Under the pieces are notes generated by a model, which was not told where the DNA came from, did no database searches, and saw only the letters and a list, made by a program, of their open reading frames with translations. The translations under genes were made by a program, and so were the position numbers. 64,000 nt of DNA from CADCVT01 sp036389155 (GTDB lineage Bacteria; Actinomycetota; Thermoleophilia; Solirubrobacterales; Solirubrobacteraceae). The stretch's first letter is position 1. Every line of letters starts with the position of its first letter. Of this stretch, positions 54,554-62,484 are shown one piece after another. The stretch covers positions 62,001 through 126,000 of the forward strand of contig DASVQN010000027.1 of the NCBI GenBank assembly GCA_036389155.1. Direction: 5' to 3'.

Positions 54554-56023
54554 CTAGCCGCCCGGTGCGGCGTCCGCGAGGAGCGCGTCGACGAGGCCGT
54601 CCGGCGTGTGGGCGGTCGCCTCGACGTCCGGCTCGACGCCGTGCGCGCGCAGCTCGGCGCTCGTCGCCGGGCCGATGGAGATCGTCCGCGGGCCGTCGAC
54701 CGAGCCGCCGACCGCGGCGAGGAAGTGGCGGACGCTGGACGCCGACGTGAAGGTGGCGTAGTCGGCCTGACGCGCCGCGTCGAGCGCGTCATCGTCGAGC
54801 GGCGCGGCCACCGTGCGGTAGAGCGCGAGCACGTCCACGCGCGCGCCGCGCTCGCGCAGCGCCTGTTCCAGGACGTCGCGCGCGTCCTCGGCCCGCGCGA
54901 TCAGCGCGCGCTCGACCACGACGCTCGCGAGCGCCTCGACGAGGCCCTCGGCGACGGACCGCTCGGGCACGACGTCGGGCTCGATGCCGCCCGCCCGCAG
55001 CGCGCGGGCGGTACCGGGGCCGATGGCCGCGATCGTCGGGCCGGCGAGGGCGCGGGCGTCGCGGACCTCCTCGAGCAGCCGCTGCGCGCCGTTCGGGCTC
55101 GTCACGCAGAGCAGGTCGTACGAGGTGAGGTCGGGGAGCTGCACCGCCAGCGGCTCGATGCGGATGGCGGGCGCCTCGACGACGGCCGCGCCCAGCTCGC
55201 GCAGGCGGGCGGCGAGCGGGCTCGCCTGCGCCCGGGCGCGAGTGACGACGACGCTGCGGCCGCTGAGCGGGCGCTGCTCGAACCAGGCGAGCTCGTCGCG
55301 CAGCGCGGCGACCGCGCCGATGATCGTGACCGCCGGGGCGCGGAAGCCCTGTGCGTCCTCCGCGAGCCGGCCCACCGTCGAGACGACGCTGCGCTGGCCG
55401 GGGAGCGTCCCTTCCTGCACGATCGCCGCGGGCTCGTCGGCCGGGCGGCCGTGTGCGACGAGCTGCTCGGTGATCCGCGGGAGCGCCTTCATCCCCATGT
55501 AGAAGACGAGCGTGCCGGGGAAGCGGGCGAGCGCCGCCCAGTCGATGGATGAGCCGGTCCCCTCCCGCCCCTTCGCGGGGTCCTCGTGCCCGGTGACGAA
55601 CGCGACCGCGCTCGCCGCGCCGCGGAAGGTCACGGGGATCCCCGCGTACGCCGGTGCCGCGATGCCCGCCGTGACGCCGGGGACGACCTCGAAGGGAATG
55701 CCCGCCTCGCGGAGCCGCTGCGCCTCCTCGCCGCCGCGCCCGAAGACGAACGGGTCGCCGCCCTTGAGCCGCACGACGGTCCGGCCGGCGCGGGCGTGCT
55801 CGAGCATGAGCCGCTCCGTCTCCTCCTGCGGGACCTGCGGCCCGCCCCCGACCTTCCCGACGTCGACGAGCTCCGCCTCCGCCGGCGCGGCGGCGAGCGC
55901 CTCGCGGGGGCCGAGCCGGTCGTAGAGGACGACGTCGGCGCGAGCGATCACCTCGAGCGCCCGGGCGGTGAGCAGCCCCGGGTCGCCGGGCCCCGTGCCG
56001 ACGAGATACACGAACCCCGTCAA
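54554..56023 (-). CDS. cobA-hemD: Uroporphyrinogen-III C-methyltransferase / uroporphyrinogen-III synthase fusion
   Basis: A 489-residue fusion. The N-terminal methyltransferase (about 1-245) uses SAM to make precorrin-2: VYLVGTGPGDPGLLT, RLKGGDPFVFGRGGEEA, PGVTAGIAAPAYAGIP. The C-terminal HemD domain (about 250-485) cyclises hydroxymethylbilane: VVVTRARAQASPLAARL and a late YATFTSASSVRHFL. The fusion is common in actinobacteria and firmicutes. TTG 56023 overlaps the hemC stop (TTGA); GTG 56011 is an alternative. Confidence 0.95.
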   Translation of the reverse strand: MTGFVYLVGTGPGDPGLLTARALEVIARADVVLYDRLGPREALAAAPAEAELVDVGKVGGGPQVPQEETERLMLEHARAGRTVVRLKGGDPFVFGRGGEEAQRLREAGIPFEVVPGVTAGIAAPAYAGIPVTFRGAASAVAFVTGHEDPAKGREGTGSSIDWAALARFPGTLVFYMGMKALPRITEQLVAHGRPADEPAAIVQEGTLPGQRSVVSTVGRLAEDAQGFRAPAVTIIGAVAALRDELAWFEQRPLSGRSVVVTRARAQASPLAARLRELGAAVVEAPAIRIEPLAVQLPDLTSYDLLCVTSPNGAQRLLEEVRDARALAGPTIAAIGPGTARALRAGGIEPDVVPERSVAEGLVEALASVVVERALIARAEDARDVLEQALRERGARVDVLALYRTVAAPLDDDALDAARQADYATFTSASSVRHFLAAVGGSVDGPRTISIGPATSAELRAHGVEPDVEATAHTPDGLVDALLADAAPGG

Positions 56024-56952
56024 CGCAGCAGCTCCGCCGCACCGACGGCGAGCAGCCGCTCGGCGACGGCCGCTCCGAGGGCGGACGGGTCGTCGCCGTC
56101 GAGCTCGTCGGTGAGCCATGCGGATCCGTCGACCGCGCCGACGAAGGCGCGGAGGTGGAGCCGCCGCGAGGAGGAGTCCCCTTCGGGGAGCGGCGGCGCG
56201 GAGGCGGCCCCGTCGGGCGGCCGCGCGGAGGCGGTCGCCGCGGGAAGCCGCGTGCGGGGGACGGCGTGCACGCCGACCGCGCTGCGGCAGTCGGCGCCGA
56301 GCGCCGCCACGACGGCCCGCTCCGCCGCCAGCGCCGCCTCGGCGTCCGCGTTGCGCAGGTGGGCGACGGCCTCGGCCGAGGCGACGTCGCCGGCGCGGCC
56401 CTCGATCATCAGCGTCCCCTGGCCGGCCGCGGGGACGAAGTCGAGCACCGTCCCGACCTCGGCCTCGCGCCCGAGCCGCTCCAGGCCGGCGGCGGCGAGG
56501 ATGATCGCGTCGACCTCGCCGTCGGCCAGCTTGCGCAGCCGGGTGTCGACGTTGCCCCGCAGCTCGACCACCTCGAGGTCGGGACGCCGCGCGCGCAGCT
56601 GCGCCGCGCGGCGCAGGGACGACGTCCCGACGCGCGCGCCGCGCGCGAGCTCGTCCAGCGACCCCGCTCCGCACAGCACGTCGCCCGCGGAGGCGCGCGG
56701 CGGCGCGGCGAGCGTCGCGACGGTGTCGGGCCGCTCCACCGGCACGTCCTTGGCGCTGTGCACGGCCAGGTCGACGTCGCCGCGCACCAGCGCCTCCTCC
56801 AGCTCGAGCACCCACTCGCGCTTGTCGTCGACCGCCCTGCGCCGGTCCCCCGACGTCATGACCGTGACCAGCTCGGCCGGCGGGTCGAGACGCTCGGCGA
56901 CCCAGGTCGCCTGGGCGAGCGCGAGCGCGCTCCCGCGCGTCCCGATCCTCAC
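56020..56952 (-). CDS. hemC: Porphobilinogen deaminase (hydroxymethylbilane synthase)
   Basis: HemC joins four porphobilinogens. The 310-residue product has RIGTRGSALALAQ, VHSAKDVPV with the catalytic Asp, RRAAQLRARRPDLEVVELRGNVDTRL and GAGQGTL-like AAGQGTLMIEG. The dipyrromethane cofactor Cys lies in ALGADCRSAVGVHA. GTG 56952 overlaps the hemA stop (GTGA). It includes a low-complexity insert PPDGAASAPPLPEGDSSS before the last domain. Confidence 0.96.
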   Translation of the reverse strand: MRIGTRGSALALAQATWVAERLDPPAELVTVMTSGDRRRAVDDKREWVLELEEALVRGDVDLAVHSAKDVPVERPDTVATLAAPPRASAGDVLCGAGSLDELARGARVGTSSLRRAAQLRARRPDLEVVELRGNVDTRLRKLADGEVDAIILAAAGLERLGREAEVGTVLDFVPAAGQGTLMIEGRAGDVASAEAVAHLRNADAEAALAAERAVVAALGADCRSAVGVHAVPRTRLPAATASARPPDGAASAPPLPEGDSSSRRLHLRAFVGAVDGSAWLTDELDGDDPSALGAAVAERLLAVGAAELLR

Positions 56953-58268
56953 CGGGGGCGCCGGCGCAGCTGACGCACCTCGGCGGGCTCGGCCGGGTCG
57001 GCCGCCGCCGGGACGTCCGTCAGGCCGAACAGCTCGCGCGCCAGCTCGAGCCGCGCGTGCGAGCCGTGCTCCTTGAGCTGCAGCGTGGGCTCGTGCAGCA
57101 GGCGGGTCATGACCGCTCGGGCGATCGCCTCGGCGCGCGCGACGTCGCGCGGCGACGCGCTCTCCCACCGCGCGGCGTTCTCGGCGAGCACGCCGGCGAC
57201 GATGTCGTCGCCGTGGGCCCGCAGCGCCGCCACGGTCGGCAGCACGTCCAGCGATCCCATCCAGGAGGCGAAGCGCGCGATCTCCTCCTCGACGATCTCC
57301 TCGCCCCGCACGACCTCGCCCTCGCGCCCTCTCAGGTTGGTCGCGACGACGCGCTGCAGCCCGTCCATGTCCACGAGCCGGACGCCGGGCAGCTCGCCGC
57401 ACGCCGCTTCGACGTCCCGCGGCACGGCGATGTCCAGCACCAGCAGCGGCCGCCCGCCGCGGGCGGCCATCACGAGCTCGAGCTCGTCGCGCTCGACGAT
57501 CGGGTGCGGGGACGCTGTGGCGCACAGGAGCACGTCGGCCTGCTCGAGCTGCTCCGGCAGGCGGTCGAGCGGCAGGACCGTCCCGCCGAAGCGGTCGGCC
57601 AGCGACCGTGCCCGCGCCGCGTGCCGGTTGGCGACGAAGATCGTCGTGACGCCGCGCGCTGACAGGGCCTGCGCGGTCAGCTCCGACGTCTCGCCCGCCC
57701 CGATGATCACGACCGGCCGGCCGGCCAGGTCGCCGAGCATCTCCGTGGCCAGGTCGACGGCCACCGACGACACCGAGGCGGCGCCGACGGCGATGCCCGT
57801 CTCCGTCCGCACGCGCTTGCCCGCCGCGAGGGCCGCGGTGAACAGCCGGTTCGTCAGCGAGCCGGTCGTCCCCGCCGACAGCGCGACCTCGTACGCGCGC
57901 TTGACCTGGCCCTGCACCTCGGACTCGCCGACGATCATCGACTCCAGCCCGCTCGTCACGCGGAAGAGCTGGCGCGCGGCGTCGCAGTTGCGCGGCGAGT
58001 AGATGATGTCCGCGAGCTCGGTGGGGCGGATCCCGGCGCGGCCGGCCAGCGCGCCCAGCGCGGCGCTCTCGCCCTCGACGCCGTCCGTCGCCACGAGGTA
58101 GACCTCGGTGCGGTTGCAGGTCGAGATCGCGACGGCCTCGGTGATCGCGGGCGACGCGACGAGGTCCTGGAGGAACGCCGGCATCTGCGGGCCGGGCAGG
58201 GCGAGCTTCTCGCGCAGCGCCACCGGCGCCGTCTTGTGCGAGATGCCGAGGAGGATGAGCTCGCTCAT
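56949..58268 (-). CDS. hemA: Glutamyl-tRNA reductase
   Basis: HemA makes glutamate-1-semialdehyde, the first committed tetrapyrrole precursor in the C5 pathway. It has 439 residues with LLGISHKTAPVALREKL, the nucleophile C51 in ISTCNRTEVY, FRVTSGLESMIVGESEVQGQ, an NADPH motif VVIIGAGETSELTAQAL, and a C-terminal dimerisation helix region. ATG 58268 overlaps the ccmD stop (ATGA). The next enzyme, HemL, is not in the window. Confidence 0.97.
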   Translation of the reverse strand: MSELILLGISHKTAPVALREKLALPGPQMPAFLQDLVASPAITEAVAISTCNRTEVYLVATDGVEGESAALGALAGRAGIRPTELADIIYSPRNCDAARQLFRVTSGLESMIVGESEVQGQVKRAYEVALSAGTTGSLTNRLFTAALAAGKRVRTETGIAVGAASVSSVAVDLATEMLGDLAGRPVVIIGAGETSELTAQALSARGVTTIFVANRHAARARSLADRFGGTVLPLDRLPEQLEQADVLLCATASPHPIVERDELELVMAARGGRPLLVLDIAVPRDVEAACGELPGVRLVDMDGLQRVVATNLRGREGEVVRGEEIVEEEIARFASWMGSLDVLPTVAALRAHGDDIVAGVLAENAARWESASPRDVARAEAIARAVMTRLLHEPTLQLKEHGSHARLELARELFGLTDVPAAADPAEPAEVRQLRRRPR

Positions 58269-58441
58269 GCCACGGGCTCCCGTTCGCGCGGAGCGGCTTC
58301 GCGGGGCTCGGCGAGCTCGTTCAGCTCCGCGAGGTCGCGCTCCAGGCGCCCCAGCCGCACGGCCATGATCCCCACGTAGATCAGGATCAGCGCGAGGAAG
58401 ACCAGGTACGCGGCCGCCACGTAGCCGTCGCCGTCGATCAT
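58265..58441 (-). CDS. ccmD: Small CcmD-like protein
   Basis: A 58-residue protein with one membrane helix (YLVFLALILIYVGIMAVRLG) and a charged C-terminal tail (LERDLAELNELAEPREAAPRE), the usual layout of CcmD, which stabilises CcmABC and releases heme-loaded CcmE. It is coupled to ccmC by TGATG and to hemA by ATGA. Sequence alone is weak; position decides the call. Confidence 0.8.
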   Translation of the reverse strand: MIDGDGYVAAAYLVFLALILIYVGIMAVRLGRLERDLAELNELAEPREAAPREREPVA

Positions 58442-59175
58442 CAGGCGGTCACCTGCGGCGCGGCGCTGCGGCCCGCGGTCGGTCCGCCGTCGCCGGTCAG
58501 CCTGCGGCGCAGCGCCTTGATCTGGAAGCGCGCGTGCTTGGCCGCCATCTCGTACTTCCACAGGGTCACGAACAGCAGCGCCATCCCGGCCAGGGCGACG
58601 AGGAACGTGAGCATCATCTCGCCGGGCATCCCGCCGGTCGTCGTGCCGAGCGTGCGCGGGTGGACGTAGGACTGCGCCATCCGCACCGCGGCGAAGTTCA
58701 GCGGCACGAACGAGCCCGCGACGATCGCGAAGACGCTCGCGTAGCGCGCCTGGCGCTCGGGGTCCTCGATCGAGAAGCGCAGGGGCTGGTAGGTCGCGTA
58801 GAGCAGGAACACGATCAGGAAGGACACGAGCATCGGCTCGTCCCACACCCACCACGAGCCCCACGACCCGCGGGCCCAGATCGAGCCGGTGATGAGGACG
58901 CCGACGGCGAGGATCAGGCTCAGGTGGATCGCCACGTACGACTTGAGGTCGTAGGAGCGGTCGCGCGTGCGCAGGTGCAGGATCCCGAAGATCCCGCCCG
59001 CGACGAAGCCGCACAGCGCCACGATCGCCATCGGGACGTGGATGTAGAAGGTCTTCTGGATGATCCCCTGGTCGGCGTCCTCGGGCGCGTAGAACGCGGC
59101 CAGCGCGAGGGCGCCGACGAGGACCACGACGGTGGCGATGGAGAGGGGCTTCAGGCCCTTGCCGTAGAGGGACAT
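58441..59175 (-). CDS. ccmC: Heme exporter protein CcmC
   Basis: CcmC loads heme onto CcmE in system I cytochrome c maturation. The 244-residue product has six membrane helices and the heme-handling tryptophan motif GSWGSWWVWDEPMLVS, flanked by the His residues FYIHVPMAI and SYVHPRTLG that ligate heme. It starts 2 bases after the ccmB stop. CcmE, CcmF and CcmH are not in the window. Confidence 0.95.
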   Translation of the reverse strand: MSLYGKGLKPLSIATVVVLVGALALAAFYAPEDADQGIIQKTFYIHVPMAIVALCGFVAGGIFGILHLRTRDRSYDLKSYVAIHLSLILAVGVLITGSIWARGSWGSWWVWDEPMLVSFLIVFLLYATYQPLRFSIEDPERQARYASVFAIVAGSFVPLNFAAVRMAQSYVHPRTLGTTTGGMPGEMMLTFLVALAGMALLFVTLWKYEMAAKHARFQIKALRRRLTGDGGPTAGRSAAPQVTA

Positions 59176-59177
59176 GG

Positions 59178-59852
59178 TCAGTCCTCGAGGAGGAAGTCGA
59201 AGACCCCGTAGGCGACGAGGCCGATGGTCAGATCATAGATGGCGAGGATCGCCAGCCAGCGGCCGGGGGGCCCGCTCGCGCCCGCTTCGGCCAACAGTGG
59301 CGCGGTGGCCTCCGATGCCGCCAGCACGACCGGGACGAGGAGCGGGAGGGTGAGGAGCGGGCCGATGAGGTCCCGCGCCCGGGTGCGGATCGCGATGCCC
59401 GCCACGAGCGTCCCGACGATCGCGATGCCGGCGTCGGCGAGGAGGAGCACCGCGATCAGGCCCGGGAGCGGGTCGAGAAGGTCCGGGCCGAGGAGGAGGA
59501 TCGCGAACGCCGGGATCGCGACGACCTCGACGACGACGAGGAACGCGAAGAGCGCGATCGCCTTCGCGACGAAGAGCGCCGTGCGGTCGACGGGCGCCAG
59601 GAGGAAGCCGTCGAAGCCGCCCTGCTCCTGCTCGGCGACGAAGAGGCGGTTCTGGCCCAGCACGGCGGCGAAGAGGAGCGTCACCCACAGGACGCCGCCG
59701 GCGAGGTCGCCGTCGAGGCTGTTGCGGTCCAGCCCGAAGTGGAAGAGGACGAACGTGGTGACCGCGAAGAGCGTCATCGCCGGGATGGACTCGAGCGTGC
59801 GCAGCTCGGCCCTGAGGTCCTTGCGCAGCAGCGCGCCGACCGCGTGCCTCAC
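59178..59852 (-). CDS. ccmB: Heme exporter protein CcmB
   Basis: A 224-residue membrane protein with six helices, the permease of the CcmAB ABC transporter. Typical segments are LLRKDLRAELRTLESI at the start, the EQEQGGFDGFLLAPVDRTALFVAKA loop, and VFDFLLED at the end. It does not export heme itself but powers release of holo-CcmE. GTG 59852 overlaps the ccmA stop (GTGA). Confidence 0.93.
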   Translation of the reverse strand: MRHAVGALLRKDLRAELRTLESIPAMTLFAVTTFVLFHFGLDRNSLDGDLAGGVLWVTLLFAAVLGQNRLFVAEQEQGGFDGFLLAPVDRTALFVAKAIALFAFLVVVEVVAIPAFAILLLGPDLLDPLPGLIAVLLLADAGIAIVGTLVAGIAIRTRARDLIGPLLTLPLLVPVVLAASEATAPLLAEAGASGPPGRWLAILAIYDLTIGLVAYGVFDFLLED

Positions 59853-60541
59853 CGGTACAGCGCCCCGAGCTCGTCGGCCGTGGCGGTTCCGGTGATCTCC
59901 GCGCGCCCGGCGCGCAGGCCGAGGACCTGGTCGGCCTCCTCGAGCCCGCCCACCGGGTCGTGGCTCGTCACGACGCGCGTGCGGCCGCTGGCCCTCCCGA
60001 TCAGCGGCTCGACGAGGTCGATGCTGCCGGGGTCGAGGTTGGCGCGGGGCTCGTCGAGGAGCAGCAGCGCGGGATCGTGCAGGACCGCGCGACAGACCGC
60101 GAACCGCTGGACGAGCCCGCGGCTGAGCGCGTGGACCGGCTCGTCGGCGCGGTGCGTGAGCCCCGTCCGCTCGAGCAGCTCGGCGATCCGGCCGTTTGGG
60201 ACGCCGTGCAGCCGGGCGTGGAAGCGCAGGTTCTCGCGCCCGGTCAGCTCGCGGTAGAGGAGCGGCTCGTGGCCGAGGAAGCCGACTTGCCCGCGGACGG
60301 CGTACCCGTCGCGCGGCAGCTCGCGGCCGAGGACCCTGACCGTGCCGGCGTGCGGTCTGAGCAGGGTCGCGAGGATGCGCAGCAGCGTCGACTTCCCCGC
60401 GCCGTTGGGGCCGAAGACGACGAGCGTCTCGGCCGCGCCGACGTCGAGGTCGACCTGGTCGAGGGCCACGCGCTCGCCGTACGAGCGCGTGACGCCGCGC
60501 AGCTCAATGACGGCTGTCGCCCTGGAGGGTCTCGACGACAT
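59849..60541 (-). CDS. ccmA: Cytochrome c biogenesis ATP-binding protein CcmA
   Basis: A 230-residue ABC ATPase. Walker A is GPNGAGKST, Walker B LLLLDEPRANLD, and the H-loop VTSHDPVGG. The signature motif is LSRGLVQRF in place of LSGGQ, so the second Gly and the Gln are changed. CcmA proteins often have LSAGQQRR, so this is a further departure that may affect ATP hydrolysis. ATG 60541 overlaps the mog gene by 38 bases. Confidence 0.93.
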   Translation of the reverse strand: MSSRPSRATAVIELRGVTRSYGERVALDQVDLDVGAAETLVVFGPNGAGKSTLLRILATLLRPHAGTVRVLGRELPRDGYAVRGQVGFLGHEPLLYRELTGRENLRFHARLHGVPNGRIAELLERTGLTHRADEPVHALSRGLVQRFAVCRAVLHDPALLLLDEPRANLDPGSIDLVEPLIGRASGRTRVVTSHDPVGGLEEADQVLGLRAGRAEITGTATADELGALYR

Positions 60542-60977
60542 GCCGCAGCGTCGGCGCGATGACGGGGAAGAGCTCGCCGACGGCCTTCGGGCTGCCCGGG
60601 AAGTTGACGATGAGCGTGCGGTGGGCGATGCCCGAGACGCCGCGGGTGAGGATGCCCATCGGCGTCCGCCGCAGGGCCTCGGCCCGCATGGCCTCCGCGA
60701 AGCCGGGGGCGTCGCGGTCGACGACGGCGCGCGTGGCCTCGGGCGTGACGTCGTCGGGCGTCAGCCCGGTCCCGCCGGTGGTGAAGATGAGCGCCATCGC
60801 GTCGTCGACGTAGTGGTGCAGGCGGTCCTCGATGAGCGCGAAGTCGTCGGGGACGACCTCCATCGCCTCTACGTCCGCGCCCGCCTCCTCGGCGAGGTGG
60901 GCGAGCAGCGGCCCCGACTCGTCCTCGGCCTCGCGGCGCGACACGCGGGTGGAGATGGTCAGGACGGCCGTCCTCAA
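60504..60977 (-). CDS. mog: Molybdopterin adenylyltransferase (MogA/MoaB family)
   Basis: A 157-residue protein that adenylylates molybdopterin before molybdenum insertion. The signature TTGGTGLTPDDVTPEAT, AVLTISTRVSRREAEDESGP and NFPGSPKAVGE are intact. Some MoaB members are catalytically silent, so mog is the more general name. TTG 60977 overlaps the moaC stop (TTGA). Confidence 0.92.
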   Translation of the reverse strand: MRTAVLTISTRVSRREAEDESGPLLAHLAEEAGADVEAMEVVPDDFALIEDRLHHYVDDAMALIFTTGGTGLTPDDVTPEATRAVVDRDAPGFAEAMRAEALRRTPMGILTRGVSGIAHRTLIVNFPGSPKAVGELFPVIAPTLRHVVETLQGDSRH

Positions 60978-61450
60978 GCCCGGCGCCAGTCCCCGCTCTT
61001 GCCGCCCGTCTTCTCGAGGAGGACGACCTCCGCGATCTCGACGCCCTTCTGCAGGCCCTTGACCATGTCGTACACGGTGAGCGCGGACACGGTCGCGGCG
61101 GTCAGCGCCTCCATCTCGACGCCGGTCTGCGCGGTCGTCCGCGCCTCCGCGCGCACCTCGACGCTTCCGCCCGGCGCATCGACCTCGAGCTCGACGCCCA
61201 CGAAGCTCAGGGGAAGGGAGTGGCAGAGCGGGATCAGCTCGTCGGTGCGCTTGGCCGCCATGATCCCGGCGAGCCGGGCGGTGCCGAGCACGTCGCCCTT
61301 CGGCGCGTCGCCGTCGAGAACGGCCTTGGCGGTCGCCGGGCTCATCCGGACGATCGCGCGGGCGACGGCGCGCCTCTCGGTGACGGCCTTCGCGCCCACG
61401 TCGACCATGGTGGCGCGGCCGCGGTCGTCGATGTGCGTCAGGTCACTCAC
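60974..61450 (-). CDS. moaC: Cyclic pyranopterin monophosphate synthase
   Basis: MoaC, with MoaA, makes cyclic pyranopterin monophosphate in molybdenum cofactor synthesis. The 158-residue product has LTHIDDRGRATMVDVGAK, KGDVLGTARLAGIMAAKRT, IPLCHSLPL, VEMEALTAATVSALTVYDMVK and the basic end EKTGGKSGDW. It opens the long minus-strand operon. GTG 61450 has TAGCCT 7 bases upstream, a leaderless start. MoaA and other Mo cofactor genes are not in the window. Confidence 0.96.
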   Translation of the reverse strand: MSDLTHIDDRGRATMVDVGAKAVTERRAVARAIVRMSPATAKAVLDGDAPKGDVLGTARLAGIMAAKRTDELIPLCHSLPLSFVGVELEVDAPGGSVEVRAEARTTAQTGVEMEALTAATVSALTVYDMVKGLQKGVEIAEVVLLEKTGGKSGDWRRA

Positions 61451-61457
61451 GGCGGTG

Positions 61458-61463
61458 AGGCTA
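61458..61463 (-). promoter_or_regulatory. -10 box TAGCCT, leaderless start of moaC operon
   Basis: On the minus strand TAGCCT is followed by 7 bases and GTG 61450, and would drive the whole moaC-ccm-hem operon. Confidence 0.6.
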
Positions 61464-61482
61464 ACGGGGAACGGATGTTCCC

Positions 61483-61674
61483 ATGACCACCCTTGACTTC
61501 ATCCCGTACTGGATCACCGGCATCGTGATCGTCACGTCGCTGCTCTGCCCGCTCTTCCTCGGGGCCCAGGGGTTCATCGCGACGGCGGCCGTCCTGCCCT
61601 TCGCGATCGCCTACCTCCTCCTCGACCGCGTGCTGCGGCGCAGGGAGGCCGAGGGGAGCGGCGCCGCGCACTAG
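61483..61674 (+). CDS. Small two-helix membrane protein, unknown
   Basis: A 63-residue protein with two hydrophobic helices (IPYWITGIVIVTSLLCPLFL and a second at about 29-48, ATAAVLPFAIAYLLLD) and a basic tail (RRREAEGSG). It is divergent from moaC and convergent with the siroheme gene. A cytochrome-assembly or stress role is possible from the setting, but no family is recognised. Confidence 0.65.
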   Translation: MTTLDFIPYWITGIVIVTSLLCPLFLGAQGFIATAAVLPFAIAYLLLDRVLRRREAEGSGAAH

Positions 61675-61705
61675 CGGCCTCGGAACGCGGCCTCCCGGCC
61701 TCCTC

Positions 61706-62446
61706 TCAGGCCGGCTGGTGCGTGCGCTGCGCGGCGGCGATCAGGTCGAGCACGGCCCGGTCGTCGCCGGCGCGCAGCAGCTCGATCGGGTCCGGGTCGC
61801 CGTTGACGATCCCCTCGAAGAACTCCTTGCGGTCCTGGTAGGTGGGGAGGGTGCCCTTGGCCCAGCCGCGGACGTCGTTGAGCATCACGGCCAGGCGCGC
61901 GTACTCCTCGCCGAAGAGCTCGGAGACCTCGCGCTTCATGCGCTTGGCGAGCGCCGGCGAGGCTCCCGCGGTGGAGATCGCGATGGCGAGCGGGCCGGTC
62001 CGCACGATCGCCGGGAGGATGAAGTTGCACAGCGGCGGGACGTCGACGATGTTCACGAGCATCGCCCGCTTCTCGCCGTCCTCGTAGATCTTGATGTTGA
62101 CGTCGGTGTCGTCGGTGCACGCGATGACGATGAACGTGCCCTCGAGGTCGCTCATGCCCGCGTACTCGCGCCGCTCCCAGGCGATCGACCCCTCGCGGGC
62201 CAGCTCCTCGAGCTCCGGGACCGCCGTCGGCGCGACGAGCGTCACGTCGCCCTCGCACGCGAGCAGCCCCTCGACCTTCTCCAGCCCGATCTCCCCGCCG
62301 CCGACGACGAGGCACCGGCGGCCCTTGAGCTTCAGGCACGCGATGTAGAACGGCGTGTCGAGCATGTCCCGGACGCAGGTCTGGTCGCAGATCCCGCGGC
62401 GGAACTGGCAGACGCATTCCTTTCCGGCGTAGGCGGCGGCAGGCAT
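61706..62446 (-). CDS. Precorrin-2 dehydrogenase / sirohydrochlorin ferrochelatase (Met8-like)
   Basis: A 246-residue enzyme that turns precorrin-2 into siroheme precursors. The Rossmann motif CLVVGGGEIGLEKVEGLL, IACTDDTDVNIKIYEDGEKR, and LVNIVDVPPLCNFILPAIVRTGPLAIAISTAGASPALAKRMKREV are typical of CysG-N/Met8. Unusual is the N-terminal 27-residue extension with four Cys (C11, C13, C20, C24) that could bind a metal. It would take precorrin-2 from the CobA/HemD fusion. Confidence 0.93.
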   Translation of the reverse strand: MPAAAYAGKECVCQFRRGICDQTCVRDMLDTPFYIACLKLKGRRCLVVGGGEIGLEKVEGLLACEGDVTLVAPTAVPELEELAREGSIAWERREYAGMSDLEGTFIVIACTDDTDVNIKIYEDGEKRAMLVNIVDVPPLCNFILPAIVRTGPLAIAISTAGASPALAKRMKREVSELFGEEYARLAVMLNDVRGWAKGTLPTYQDRKEFFEGIVNGDPDPIELLRAGDDRAVLDLIAAAQRTHQPA

Positions 62447-62456
62447 GGTCTGAAAG

Positions 62457-62476
62457 AGGGTATTGGCCCGTACCCT
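62457..62476. promoter_or_regulatory. Divergent -10 boxes, siroheme gene and MpaB gene
   Basis: TACCCT on the minus strand (62457-62462) lies 10 bases before ATG 62446, and TACCCT on the plus strand (62471-62476) lies 8 bases before ATG 62485. The two boxes are identical and 8 bases apart. Confidence 0.5.
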
Positions 62477-62484
62477 GCATGGAG

